From NCBI GenBank assembly GCA_905200615.1, contig CAJKLB010000025.1, positions 1 to 31,572 of the forward strand: a stretch of DNA of 31,572 nt, written 5' to 3'. A program made the translations under genes and the position numbers. This stretch comes from an uncultured Selenomonadales bacterium (GTDB lineage: Bacteria > Bacillota > Clostridia > Christensenellales > QALW01). Positions 1 through 7,328 of this stretch are shown in pieces. How positions within the stretch are numbered: position 1 is the first letter of the stretch; the number at the start of each line of letters is the position of its first letter. Below the pieces are notes generated by a model that saw only the letters and a program-made list of their open reading frames with translations, did not search any database and was not told the DNA's origin.

Positions 1-99
1 TATTATAATAAAAAATATAACTTCTTGCAAGAAAAATAAGGCACAAAAGAGCAATATGTGACATATAAATTTAATAGTACTTTTGTAAGGGGGAATTTT

Positions 100-1092
100 A
101 TGCCTGATATATTTTTAAGCCCGTCGCTTCAAACGGGGAATTTTTACATTAACGGCGGAACGGAAGCACAATACATGGGATATCTTGCCGATGCGTTGGA
201 ACCATATCTTACGGTAAATTCCATTGGATATACGCGTTCACGTCTGCCTAATACCTTGGCAAACGCCATTGCCCAATCCAATATGGGAAATTATAATTTG
301 CATCTGGCGCTTCACTCTAACGCGTCACCGGAGGGAAAAGAAGGTCAGTTTCGGGGAATACAAGCTTATTATTATCCAACAAGTACCGAGGGAAGAAAAG
401 CTGCCGAAGCGCTGGTGAACAGCTTAAAGCAGATTTATCCCGATCCGGAACTGGTCTATACGGTACCCACTACCACCATTGCCGAGGTGAGAAAAACAAA
501 AGCGCCTGCCGTGCTTATGGAGATCGGTTATCACGATAATTTACAGGACGCGGAGTGGATCAAACAAAATATACAGAATATTGCACGCTCACTGGCACAG
601 GGATTGACTTCATATTTTAAATTGCCTTTTAAGGAGGTATGCAACGCAAAGGGAGAAAATTTGAATACAGCATCCAATATACAAATCAATGCGTACGTCA
701 ATGCCTGTACAAATGACGGAAGCCCGCTGAATATCCGTTCGGGACCGGGCGTAAATACGCAAATTGTAGGAAGAATTCCTTCAGGACAACTGGCGCTTTT
801 ACTTGAAAAGCCGCAGAACGGCTGGGCCAAATTGCGTTATAATGCGATAGAGGGATATGCATCGGCCAATTATCTCTGCACTTGTATTTCAAACCAAACG
901 GCAAGAACAGGAACAGTAAATACCAACGGGAGTAATTTGAATTTGCGTTCAGCGCCTTCGGTGACGGCTTCTATTATCGGCAGAATTCCGGATGGAAGCA
1001 CCGTACGAATTTTTGAGTCTGTTGGGGCATGGTATCGGGTAAGCTATATGGGAGCAACCGGCTATGTTTTAAGCGATTTTATTGTTGTTTGA
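100..1092 (+). CDS. N-acetylmuramoyl-L-alanine amidase (Amidase_3) with two SH3 domains
   Basis: Zinc-dependent amidase expected to cut the bond between MurNAc and L-alanine in peptidoglycan. The Amidase_3 fold covers about residues 1-173: the opening strand IFLSPS, a metal-ligand Glu in GGTEAQ (E22), a metal-ligand His in LALHSNAS (H72) and the catalytic Glu in LMEIGYHDN (E141). The usual DPGHGG histidine motif is replaced by SPSLQTGN, a form I associate with a clostridial subgroup. Two bacterial SH3 repeats follow (about 198-264 and 274-330), each with an LNIRSGPG/LNLRSAPS opening, and probably bind the wall. ATG at 100 was chosen over an in-frame GTG at 58 because AAGGGGG lies just upstream of it. 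No signal peptide is visible, so export is either non-classical or follows lysis, as for sporulation or phage-type amidases. It lies 74 bp before the cysteine-rich gene. Confidence 0.9.
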   Translation: MPDIFLSPSLQTGNFYINGGTEAQYMGYLADALEPYLTVNSIGYTRSRLPNTLANAIAQSNMGNYNLHLALHSNASPEGKEGQFRGIQAYYYPTSTEGRKAAEALVNSLKQIYPDPELVYTVPTTTIAEVRKTKAPAVLMEIGYHDNLQDAEWIKQNIQNIARSLAQGLTSYFKLPFKEVCNAKGENLNTASNIQINAYVNACTNDGSPLNIRSGPGVNTQIVGRIPSGQLALLLEKPQNGWAKLRYNAIEGYASANYLCTCISNQTARTGTVNTNGSNLNLRSAPSVTASIIGRIPDGSTVRIFESVGAWYRVSYMGATGYVLSDFIVV

Positions 1093-1166
1093 TTCACAAT
1101 TGAAAAAGGAAGCGCATAAGATATAACTGTACAAAAGAAATGAATTTTAAAAGAAGGAGGAGCGTT

Positions 1167-1841
1167 ATGTCATTTTATTCATACAGAAACGGTGAAAGCG
1201 ATGTTTGCCCCGGCAGAATAAGCGGTGATTGCACCAACGGCTTGACGGAAAGAGTCTGCATTCAGGTTAAAAAAATCTATGATTCTTGCATGCAGCAGGA
1301 ACAGCTGGATAACATAAATGTTAAACTTACGGATATTTGCCCGGCAAACACAAAATTTGAGGCCCCCGTAACCTTTATTAGCTGTCGCAGTACTTGTACT
1401 ACCGGCAGAATCAGAGATCTTTGCATTGATAGAATTTGCGACAGACCTAATTTTGCGAGAGTACGCTGCAAAGTGGATATTCCGGTAGAAATTCTCTTTG
1501 AGGATAGCTGCGGCAAAGAAGGAAGCGGCAGAGGCGTTATCACGGTTGCAAAAGATGTAGTTCTTTTTGTTCCGGATGAATCCATCATTCCCTTTGAAGT
1601 CGACAACATCGTAAGCGCTATTTGCGTGATGGGGTGCTATATAGGTGATAATACTTTTTCACTTACTGCTTGTGTTACCATCATTTTAAAAGTTGTTGCC
1701 GATGTGGAATTGCTTGTTCCGGCGTATGGCTTCTGTAAGATTCCGCCCTGTGAAGAATTTGCCTCAGAGGTTTGCGATGAATTCTTTAATTTGCCGATTT
1801 TCCCGCCGGCAATGGGCGATATGTGCGGCTGCAATAAATAA
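1167..1841 (+). CDS. Cysteine-rich protein of unknown function
   Basis: I do not recognise this 224-residue protein. The start is ATG 1167, preceded by AGAAGGAGGAG; an in-frame ATG at 1140 has no ribosome site. It contains 19 cysteines spread over the whole length, many as D/I-C or S-C motifs (DVCPG, KLTDICP, RDLCIDRICD), and ends in MCGCNK. Two segments (about 95-135 and 165-195) look like beta-rich repeats with the pattern VDIPVEILFED and VVADVELLVPAYG. This is reminiscent of DUF3794-type spore-coat assembly domains, but that is only a pattern impression. No signal peptide or membrane segment is seen. It follows the amidase by 74 bp and ends before a terminator, so the two may be co-transcribed. 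A spore coat or other disulfide- or metal-stabilised structural role is inference. Confidence 0.75.
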   Translation: MSFYSYRNGESDVCPGRISGDCTNGLTERVCIQVKKIYDSCMQQEQLDNINVKLTDICPANTKFEAPVTFISCRSTCTTGRIRDLCIDRICDRPNFARVRCKVDIPVEILFEDSCGKEGSGRGVITVAKDVVLFVPDESIIPFEVDNIVSAICVMGCYIGDNTFSLTACVTIILKVVADVELLVPAYGFCKIPPCEEFASEVCDEFFNLPIFPPAMGDMCGCNK

Positions 1842-1890
1842 TTTATTTACACAAAAAGCTTTTACTGTTAAATCCAAGCATTAATCAAAG

Positions 1891-1925
1891 AACCCTAAAT
1901 CTCAAAGAAGATTTAGGGTTTTAAT
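1891..1925 (+). terminator. Terminator after the amidase/cysteine-rich pair
   Basis: A perfect 12-bp stem (AACCCTAAATCT, 1891-1902, pairing with 1909-1920) with a 6-nt loop is followed by a short interrupted T-run. It lies 50 bp after the stop at 1841. The stem ends in A/T pairs on both sides, so it may also work weakly in the other direction. Confidence 0.75.
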
Positions 1926-1960
1926 TGGTGCCTTTAGGTGTAAAAATTAGCCCCCGAGTC

Positions 1961-2538
1961 TTGAACTGTTCCGCGGGAAAAAGACAGAGAAAAACCCCCC
2001 GGGCGTAGGACCACATATACTTCCCACTGCTGTGACATGCTTGTATCTTCTAAACCAAAAGAGAGTCCCGGTTTGGTTGTTTCCCAAGCTTCAGAAAGCT
2101 GTAATACTCGCTGCGTGATACATCAAAGAAACGACACATGGAAATAATCGAATACTTTGATGCGTATCGTTGTATCATTCTATTTGCCTTGGACTTCTTT
2201 CTTTCGGCCTCTTTGGAAAAATCCCGCAGTAATTTATTTTTCATCCGAAGCTGTCGAACTTTCTTTTCCAACGCTGACAATGTGGTTGATATTTGTTTTG
2301 TCCTCGTCGCTTTGGAATACTTTTCTGCTCTTTCTCAGCTTTACGTCTCGGCCTTTGCAGCCATTCTTTTTCTGTTTTTGTAAATCCAAACTTTGTCCCC
2401 GATTTTTTCGGAAGTTGGACCTTTCCTGATGCAGTTGTTCCGTTCCTTCATAGTACGTTTTGAACGCTGTTTTCTTGCGTTGTAGTTCTATCCTGTATCG
2501 AGGGTGGCTTCTTTGCTATTTCCCGTGGAACAGTTCAA
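1961..2538 (-). mobile_element. Internally deleted IS3-type insertion sequence relic with terminal inverted repeats
   Basis: The ends are near-perfect inverted repeats of 20 bp: 1961-1980 (TTGAACTGTTCCGCGGGAAA) matches the reverse complement of 2519-2538 at 19 of 20 positions. TGAACTGT-type ends and the internal coding remnant (orfA tail followed by an orfB head, minus strand) fit the IS3 family. A full IS3 element is about 1.2-1.5 kb; this one is 578 bp and lacks the DDE core. No target-site duplication is visible next to the repeats (GTC on the left, AGA on the right). It sits between the terminator of the plus-strand pair and the end of the minus-strand glycosyltransferase operon. It cannot move by itself but could be mobilised in trans if an intact relative exists. 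Confidence 0.8.
2050..2396 (-). pseudogene. IS3-family transposase remnant (orfA/orfB junction)
   Basis: Reading the minus strand, the segment near 2396-2290 in one frame gives the stretch GFTKTEKEWLQRPRRKAEKE. A second frame, opened by a TGA, then gives ALEKKVRQLRMKNKLLRDF (2280 onward), the leucine-zipper-like tail typical of IS3 OrfA. It continues into SIISMCRFFDVSRSEYYSFL, the helix-turn-helix start of OrfB. The frame ends at a stop at 2050 soon after that motif, so the catalytic DDE domain is gone. The two frames show at least one frameshift or a lost programmed-frameshift arrangement. The product is not expected to be functional. Confidence 0.8.
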
Positions 2539-2577
2539 AGAGGGAAGATTTATTATTTAGGCTGTGCTTATTCTATT

Positions 2578-3534
2578 TTAACGATGGATGAATTCTTCAA
2601 TAATATAGCGCGGACGCGCTTTGGTTTCATGATATATTTTCCCAATGTATTCACCGATAATACCAAGAGAAAGCAACTGGATTCCGCCGATCATCCATAT
2701 GGAGCAAATTAAGGAGGCCCATCCGCTGTCGGCATGACCGGTCACTTTGATAATAATGCTGTAGACCAACATTATTAAGCTGAAAGCAAAAATCACAAAG
2801 CCTAATGCGGTGATCATACGTATTGGTTTAATACTGAAAGAAGTAATACCGTCAATAGCGAAAGACAGCATTTTTTTCAGCGGATATTTGCTTTCTCCCG
2901 CAAAACGGCTGCTGCGTTCATATTCTACCACAGCTGTCTGAAACCCGATTAAAGGAACAATTCCCCGCAGGAACAAATTTACTTCTTTAAACTCCGCCAG
3001 CGCCTCTATCGCACGCTTGCTCATTAGACGATAATCGGCATGATTATATACGATATCAACCCCCATTTTCTGCAAAAAGCGATAATAAGCAAGAGCAGTG
3101 CTGCGCTTAAAAAAGGAATCTTTTTTTCTTGAAGACCGCACTCCGTATACAATATCATTGCCGCTACGATATTTTTCTATAAATTGATCAATTACCTGAA
3201 TATCATCCTGCAGATCGGCGTCCATCGAAATCACAATATCCGCATATTCTTTCGCGGTAAGCAAGCCTGCCATCAGCGCGTTTTGATGCCCCCGATTATG
3301 CGCCAGCTTTAAACCGGAAAAACATTCATCTTCCTGACAAAGCGTGCGGATATATGACCAGGTCTGATCTTTTGAACCGTCGTCAACAAATAAAATACGG
3401 CTTTTTTCACTGATACCGGCAGATTGTATCAGCTCTGTCAGCTTTTTCTTTAACCGTTTTGAGGTTTCCGGAAGAACTTCCTCTTCGTTGTAACAGGGAA
3501 CCGTTATATATAAAATTTCATTTCTCATTTTCAC
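2578..3534 (-). CDS. GT2 family glycosyltransferase, GtrB/ArnC/DPM1-like, membrane-anchored
   Basis: Predicted inverting glycosyltransferase that moves a sugar from a nucleotide donor to undecaprenyl phosphate at the cytoplasmic membrane. Visible motifs are VPCYNEEE at the start of the nucleotide-binding fold, VDDGSKDQTW, MDADLQDD with the metal-binding DxD, and HADYRLMSKRA. Two hydrophobic segments lie at about 242-265 and 272-296 and are followed by the conserved EYIGKIYHETKARPRY tail. At 318 residues it has the usual family length. GTG 3534 was taken as the start because GAGG lies 9 nt upstream; ATG 3528 is the alternative. The start overlaps the 3' end of the ThyX-like gene by 17 nt, so translation is probably coupled. 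The polyprenyl-sugar product likely feeds a wall polymer or glycolipid modification, but the acceptor cannot be read from the sequence. Confidence 0.88.
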   Translation of the reverse strand: MKMRNEILYITVPCYNEEEVLPETSKRLKKKLTELIQSAGISEKSRILFVDDGSKDQTWSYIRTLCQEDECFSGLKLAHNRGHQNALMAGLLTAKEYADIVISMDADLQDDIQVIDQFIEKYRSGNDIVYGVRSSRKKDSFFKRSTALAYYRFLQKMGVDIVYNHADYRLMSKRAIEALAEFKEVNLFLRGIVPLIGFQTAVVEYERSSRFAGESKYPLKKMLSFAIDGITSFSIKPIRMITALGFVIFAFSLIMLVYSIIIKVTGHADSGWASLICSIWMIGGIQLLSLGIIGEYIGKIYHETKARPRYIIEEFIHR

Positions 3535-4141
3535 AAATCAAAACCTCGGCATACGGCAATGATCGAATCCAATCGCACAGAATATGCCATTCATCAAGTT
3601 TATGATCCTTTCTTGAAAAATACATTCCTCTCAAATTTTCATAATTCATTGTTATTGTACGCATTTGATTATAGCTTGAAGGCAGCATTTGAATCAAATT
3701 ATACCAAACGCTTTTTTCTTTGGTTTCCAAATATTTTAAGCGTAAGTTTTCTAAATACGCAATTAAGGAATCCATTACTTGCAAGGATTCCTTTGAAAGC
3801 TTGTCCAGAGAAAAATCTGCTTGGCAAAAAGCTTTGGAATGAAGCTTATGCATGGTGGAACAACTGTTGGAAACAGTTCCGACTTTATACGTGTCAAATT
3901 CTTTCCACCAATAAAGCGGAGCTGTGATATCCACAGAAACAAAAATCATTCTTAAAAACTTGCGATGATCCGAACCCGCACGGCATAGCCGGGAAGCTAA
4001 ATCCAAATCATTGGGACCAAATACAAAGTTTCCGTCCGCGTCAAAATAGCTGTCATAACGATCCCAGCTGTTCATCGGATTCCTTGCCCCGCGCATAGCG
4101 TTATCAAAGTTCATGACCGAGGTTCTTTCCAGTATAATCAT
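3518..4141 (-). CDS. ThyX-fold-like protein without the catalytic RHRxxS motif
   Basis: A 207-residue soluble protein that I do not know by name. Its layout can be aligned by eye to flavin-dependent thymidylate synthase ThyX. The segment FVSVDITAPLYWWKEFDTYK (67-86) falls on the ThyX strand and helix that carries the RHR motif. NSCSTMHKL (92-100) falls on the substrate serine region. The segments around MLPSSYNQMRTITMN (152-166) and YFSRKDHKLDEWHI (174-187) fall on the C-terminal LP...R...T.N...L...R region. The flavin and substrate residues RHRxxS are not present: DTYKVGT occupies that place. True thymidylate synthase activity is therefore doubtful. The start ATG has AGGAG 6 nt upstream. It lies 11 bp after the membrane-protein gene and overlaps the glycosyltransferase. 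The homology is inferred, not searched. Confidence 0.72.
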   Translation of the reverse strand: MIILERTSVMNFDNAMRGARNPMNSWDRYDSYFDADGNFVFGPNDLDLASRLCRAGSDHRKFLRMIFVSVDITAPLYWWKEFDTYKVGTVSNSCSTMHKLHSKAFCQADFSLDKLSKESLQVMDSLIAYLENLRLKYLETKEKSVWYNLIQMLPSSYNQMRTITMNYENLRGMYFSRKDHKLDEWHILCDWIRSLPYAEVLICENEK

Positions 4142-4152
4142 TTTTTACTCCT

Positions 4153-4788
4153 TTATTCTTTATATAAGCACACATACCACCACTTGCTGTTAATATCCAG
4201 CGGATCGCTCCACATGGCGGAATCATCCCACGAACGGGGATACAGATCGTCCGGAACATATACATATCCTTCCGTTCTGTTATCGGTATCCAGTGCGATA
4301 AAATAATAAATAGCATGAAAATCATCAATTTTAATAATCTGCACCTTTTTTTCCGGTACAGGTTTGCTTAAAGTTTCTGATGCCAACGGAAAGACACCTT
4401 CCTGAATAGAAAGAGAATCACCGGAAACCGAAATATATTGCTGTTTTATTTCATCCACGGCTTGAGAAAATTCAGTTTCGTACTTTAAATAGTCCGCTTC
4501 AATTTTGGAAAGTGATGCGCTGTCGGCAAAGAAAAAAGCCAATAAACAGCACACAATAGCAAGCACGGAGGGAATGAAAAATAAATTTTCGCGTTTTTTA
4601 AAAATCATAACGGTCGAACAAACGATCAGTAAAAGCGCAAGCGCCGGCCCGGCCAGAACAACGGCCATTGTCCATTTTCCCAGCATGGCATGTAAAACAT
4701 TAAAATACAGCATAGAAAAAAAAGCGATAAGTGCTGACAGAATCGCTGCCGCCGAAACCAACCAAACCGTCCATTTTATTTTAGCCAC
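4153..4788 (-). CDS. Predicted membrane protein with three N-terminal membrane segments
   Basis: I do not recognise the family. The 211-residue product has three hydrophobic segments at about 6-30, 39-63 and 69-88. A polar domain of about 120 residues follows, rich in acidic and aromatic residues (KIDDFHAIYYFIALDTD, WSDPLDINSKWWYVCLYKE), and likely lies outside the membrane given an odd number of passes. The GTG start at 4788 has AAGGAG 8 nt upstream and no better ATG follows. It is the first gene of the minus-strand operon with the ThyX-like protein and the GT2 glycosyltransferase. A good promoter (4819-4848) precedes it. A role in envelope polymer decoration is suggested only by the glycosyltransferase neighbour. 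Confidence 0.7.
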   Translation of the reverse strand: MAKIKWTVWLVSAAAILSALIAFFSMLYFNVLHAMLGKWTMAVVLAGPALALLLIVCSTVMIFKKRENLFFIPSVLAIVCCLLAFFFADSASLSKIEADYLKYETEFSQAVDEIKQQYISVSGDSLSIQEGVFPLASETLSKPVPEKKVQIIKIDDFHAIYYFIALDTDNRTEGYVYVPDDLYPRSWDDSAMWSDPLDINSKWWYVCLYKE

Positions 4789-4818
4789 AATTATATCTCC
4801 TTCTTATTTTCTGAAAAT

Positions 4819-4848
4819 ATTATACATGATATAAGGCTTTTTCGTCAA
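4819..4848 (-). promoter_or_regulatory. Promoter of the membrane protein/ThyX-like/GT2 operon
   Basis: On the minus strand TTGACG (4848-4843) and TATAAT (4824-4819) are separated by 18 bp. The -10 box lies 30 bp from the GTG start at 4788. Match to the vegetative sigma-A consensus is 11 of 12. Confidence 0.75.
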
Positions 4849-4873
4849 GATTGTAATATAACATGCTTTATGA

Positions 4874-4902
4874 TTGACAAGCGGCAAAATCTTATGTACT
4901 AT
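4874..4902 (+). promoter_or_regulatory. Promoter before the 32-codon ORF
   Basis: TTGACA (4874-4879) and TACTAT (4897-4902) with 17 bp between. A perfect TATAAT also occurs at 4900-4905, but its spacer would be 20 bp. It is back to back with the promoter at 4819-4848. Confidence 0.6.
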
Positions 4903-4936
4903 AATAAATATAAAATAAATGATGGGAAGTGACAAG

Positions 4937-5035
4937 ATGCAACAATTTAGTTTGAATGGGCTCTTTATTCTTTGCGTGGCCTTTTGTTGTATCACTGCGG
5001 CTGTTGCAATTTGGTATGAAATAAAAAACAGATGA
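4937..5035 (+). CDS. Small single-pass membrane peptide, 32 residues
   Basis: Short ORF starting ATG 4937, with GGGAAG 7 nt upstream and a promoter about 35 bp before it. The product is MQQFSLNG, a hydrophobic run (LFILCVAFCCITAAVAIW, about 9-26) and a short polar tail YEIKNR. Three cysteines lie in the membrane segment. It reads as one transmembrane helix with a positively charged end. No family is recognised. The promoter, ribosome site and compact layout support expression, but 32 codons can arise by chance. Its only close neighbours are the divergent operon and hppA, and the hppA promoter begins 46 bp after its stop. Confidence 0.5.
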   Translation: MQQFSLNGLFILCVAFCCITAAVAIWYEIKNR

Positions 5036-5081
5036 TTTTGCATGATTCCATTCTAAAACTTTTAAAAACATCTTAATTTAT

Positions 5082-5110
5082 TTGACCGAATGGCCAAAAA
5101 AAGATATAAT
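5082..5110 (+). promoter_or_regulatory. Promoter of hppA-ybaK
   Basis: TTGACC (5082-5087), 17-bp spacer, TATAAT (5105-5110): 11 of 12 consensus bases with ideal spacing. A transcript starting near 5117 would include the ribosome site at about 5149-5157. Confidence 0.85.
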
Positions 5111-5164
5111 ATGAATAGTTAAACAATGAATCCTGCAAAAAAAGCAATGGAAAGGAAGCGTGTT

Positions 5165-7327
5165 ATGGATAAAATCATGCTGTTAGTGCCGGCTGTGGCT
5201 TTGGTTGCTCTGTTGTTTGCCGCATTTACCGCAAAGAGTGTACTCAAGATGGATGCGGGAAGCGAAGATATCAAACGGATATCTGCTATTGTACGGAAAG
5301 GTGCCAATGCTTTTTTAAAAAAGCAATATAAAACCGTCATTATCTTTTTCGGAATTGTTTTTCTTATTTTAATGGCGCTTACTGCCATTGCAAAAACAGT
5401 CCGCGGCGGAGCCTTGGCGGAAAGTGTTTATTGGGAAACTCCTTTTGCTTTTTTAACCGGCGGATTTTTTTCCGGACTTTCGGGCTTTTTAGGGATGAAA
5501 ATTGCCACGGTTTCCAATTGCCGTACGGTGGTTTCAGCAAAAAACAGCTTAAATTCCGGCTTGCGTACCGCCTTTAAAAGCGGTTTAGTTATGGGGTTAG
5601 TCGTTGTGGGCCTTGGCATGCTGGATACGGGAATTTGGTATTGCATCTTACGATTCGGCTGCGGTTATACCGAAGCTTCACAAATAGCCCCCATTATGCT
5701 TACCTTTGGAATGGGAGCGTCTTCTATGGCTCTTTTTGCAAGAGTAGGCGGCGGAATCTTTACCAAAGCTGCCGATGTAGGCGCAGATTTGGTAGGAAAA
5801 GTAGAAGTCGGTATTCCTGAGGATGATCCCCGAAATCCGGCGGTTATTGCAGATAATGTGGGCGATAATGTAGGGGATGTTGCCGGTATGGGCGCGGATC
5901 TATATGAAAGCTATATCGGCGCGGTTATCTCGGCGGCGGCTTTAGGGGTTTTCGCGTTTAATTCCATGCAGGCGTTTGCGCTTCCTTTTTTATTGGCGGC
6001 CTGTGGCATTCTTGCCTCCGTTATCGGTTCTTTCTTTGTGCGTACCGGTGAATCCACCGATCAAAAAAAACTTTTAGGCGCGCTGCGCAAGGGAACTTAT
6101 ATTGCCGCTATTCTTATGGTTATCGGTTCCTTCTTTATTATTCAGGCTGTTATGGGGAATGTAAAACCGGAAAACGGAACCGCTTTTCATTCCTGGTATT
6201 TATTTGTTTCTATGCTGGCGGGTCTGATCGGCGGTATCGCCATCGGCTTTTTTACTGAATACTATACCTCTGCGAGCTATAAGCCTACAAAACGCCTCGC
6301 AAGTTCGGGAAATACCGGACCGGCTACGGTTATTATAGACGGTCTTTCTTTGGGAATGCTTTCCACATTGATTCCTGTGCTGATTGTAGGTTTCGTTATT
6401 TTTTTAAGTTATTATGTTACTTCCGGCTTTCATTGGGCCAATATGGAAATGGGCTTGTTCGGTGTAGGAATTGCCGCGGTGGGAATGCTTTCTACCCTGG
6501 GAATTACTTTGGCTACTGATGCTTACGGCCCTGTTGCCGATAACGCGGGCGGAATTGCGGAAATGACGCATCAGCCGGAATTTGTTCGGGAGCGTACGGA
6601 TGCTTTGGATTCTCTTGGAAATACTACGGCGGCTACCGGAAAAGGTTTCGCGATTGGTTCTGCCGCGCTTACCGCGATTACTCTGCTTTCCGCTTTTGCT
6701 CATACGGTAAAAACATTGGCCGCGCAGCTGGCTTCTGAAGATTTTTCTTTTAGCGTTAGTTTGTTGGAACCGCGTGTGTTAATCGGCCTTTTTGTAGGAG
6801 TAGTACTTCCGTTTATTTTTTCAGCTGTTACCATGTCGGCGGTGGGAAAAGCGGCAGAAAAAGTGGTATTAGAGGTCAGAAGACAATTTAGGGAAATAAA
6901 AGGACTTATGGAAGGCCAGGCTGAACCGGATTATGAGCGTTGTGTCAGCATCTGTACGGGAGCCTCGCAAAAGCATATGATTGTTCCGGGTATCATCGCT
7001 ATTGTGGCGCCTGTTTTAGTAGCGGTTCTGCTGGGCTTTGAAGCGGTAGTCGCTATGCTTTCCGGTGCGGCTGCAAGTGGCTTTGTATTGGCTATTATGA
7101 TGGCCAACAGCGGCGGCGCGTGGGATAATGCAAAGAAGCATATAGAAACCGGCGAGCACGGCGGAAAAGGTTCGGAAGCTCATAAGGCGGCTGTTGTAGG
7201 CGACACCGTAGGCGATCCGTTTAAAGATGCTTCCGGTCCATCTATCAATATTTTAATTAAATTATTATCCACAATTTCTATTGTCTTCGCGCCGTTCCTT
7301 GCCTTAATTCCGTGGATTTGGAGCTGA
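5165..7327 (+). CDS. hppA: Membrane-bound ion-translocating pyrophosphatase
   Basis: Integral membrane enzyme that hydrolyses pyrophosphate and pumps H+ or Na+ across the cytoplasmic membrane, recovering energy from biosynthetic PPi. It is 720 residues with about 16 hydrophobic segments. The active-site loops are plain: GGGIFTKAADVGADLVGKVE, EDDPRNPAVIADNVGDNVGD near residue 230, and the C-terminal loops with MANSGGAWDNAKK and HKAAVVGDTVGDPFKD. GNTTAATGKGFAIGSA has alanine where potassium-independent enzymes carry lysine (GNTTKA), so the potassium-dependent type is expected. That type includes Na+- and H+-pumping members, which I cannot tell apart here. ATG 5165 was chosen: AAAGGAAG lies upstream, and the protein then begins directly with a membrane segment (MDKIMLLVPAV). 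An in-frame ATG at 5126 has no ribosome site. The stop is 1 bp before ybaK. Confidence 0.97.
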   Translation: MDKIMLLVPAVALVALLFAAFTAKSVLKMDAGSEDIKRISAIVRKGANAFLKKQYKTVIIFFGIVFLILMALTAIAKTVRGGALAESVYWETPFAFLTGGFFSGLSGFLGMKIATVSNCRTVVSAKNSLNSGLRTAFKSGLVMGLVVVGLGMLDTGIWYCILRFGCGYTEASQIAPIMLTFGMGASSMALFARVGGGIFTKAADVGADLVGKVEVGIPEDDPRNPAVIADNVGDNVGDVAGMGADLYESYIGAVISAAALGVFAFNSMQAFALPFLLAACGILASVIGSFFVRTGESTDQKKLLGALRKGTYIAAILMVIGSFFIIQAVMGNVKPENGTAFHSWYLFVSMLAGLIGGIAIGFFTEYYTSASYKPTKRLASSGNTGPATVIIDGLSLGMLSTLIPVLIVGFVIFLSYYVTSGFHWANMEMGLFGVGIAAVGMLSTLGITLATDAYGPVADNAGGIAEMTHQPEFVRERTDALDSLGNTTAATGKGFAIGSAALTAITLLSAFAHTVKTLAAQLASEDFSFSVSLLEPRVLIGLFVGVVLPFIFSAVTMSAVGKAAEKVVLEVRRQFREIKGLMEGQAEPDYERCVSICTGASQKHMIVPGIIAIVAPVLVAVLLGFEAVVAMLSGAAASGFVLAIMMANSGGAWDNAKKHIETGEHGGKGSEAHKAAVVGDTVGDPFKDASGPSINILIKLLSTISIVFAPFLALIPWIWS

Positions 7328-7328
7328 T

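Noticed and set aside
2138..2429. Plus-strand open frames across the IS relic
   Set aside because: They are antisense to the recognisable transposase remnant, have no ribosome site, and give phenylalanine/serine-rich products typical of shadow frames.
4900..4905. TATAAT at 4900 as the -10 box for the TTGACA at 4874
   Set aside because: The spacer would be 20 bp. TACTAT at 4897-4902 gives the normal 17 bp.
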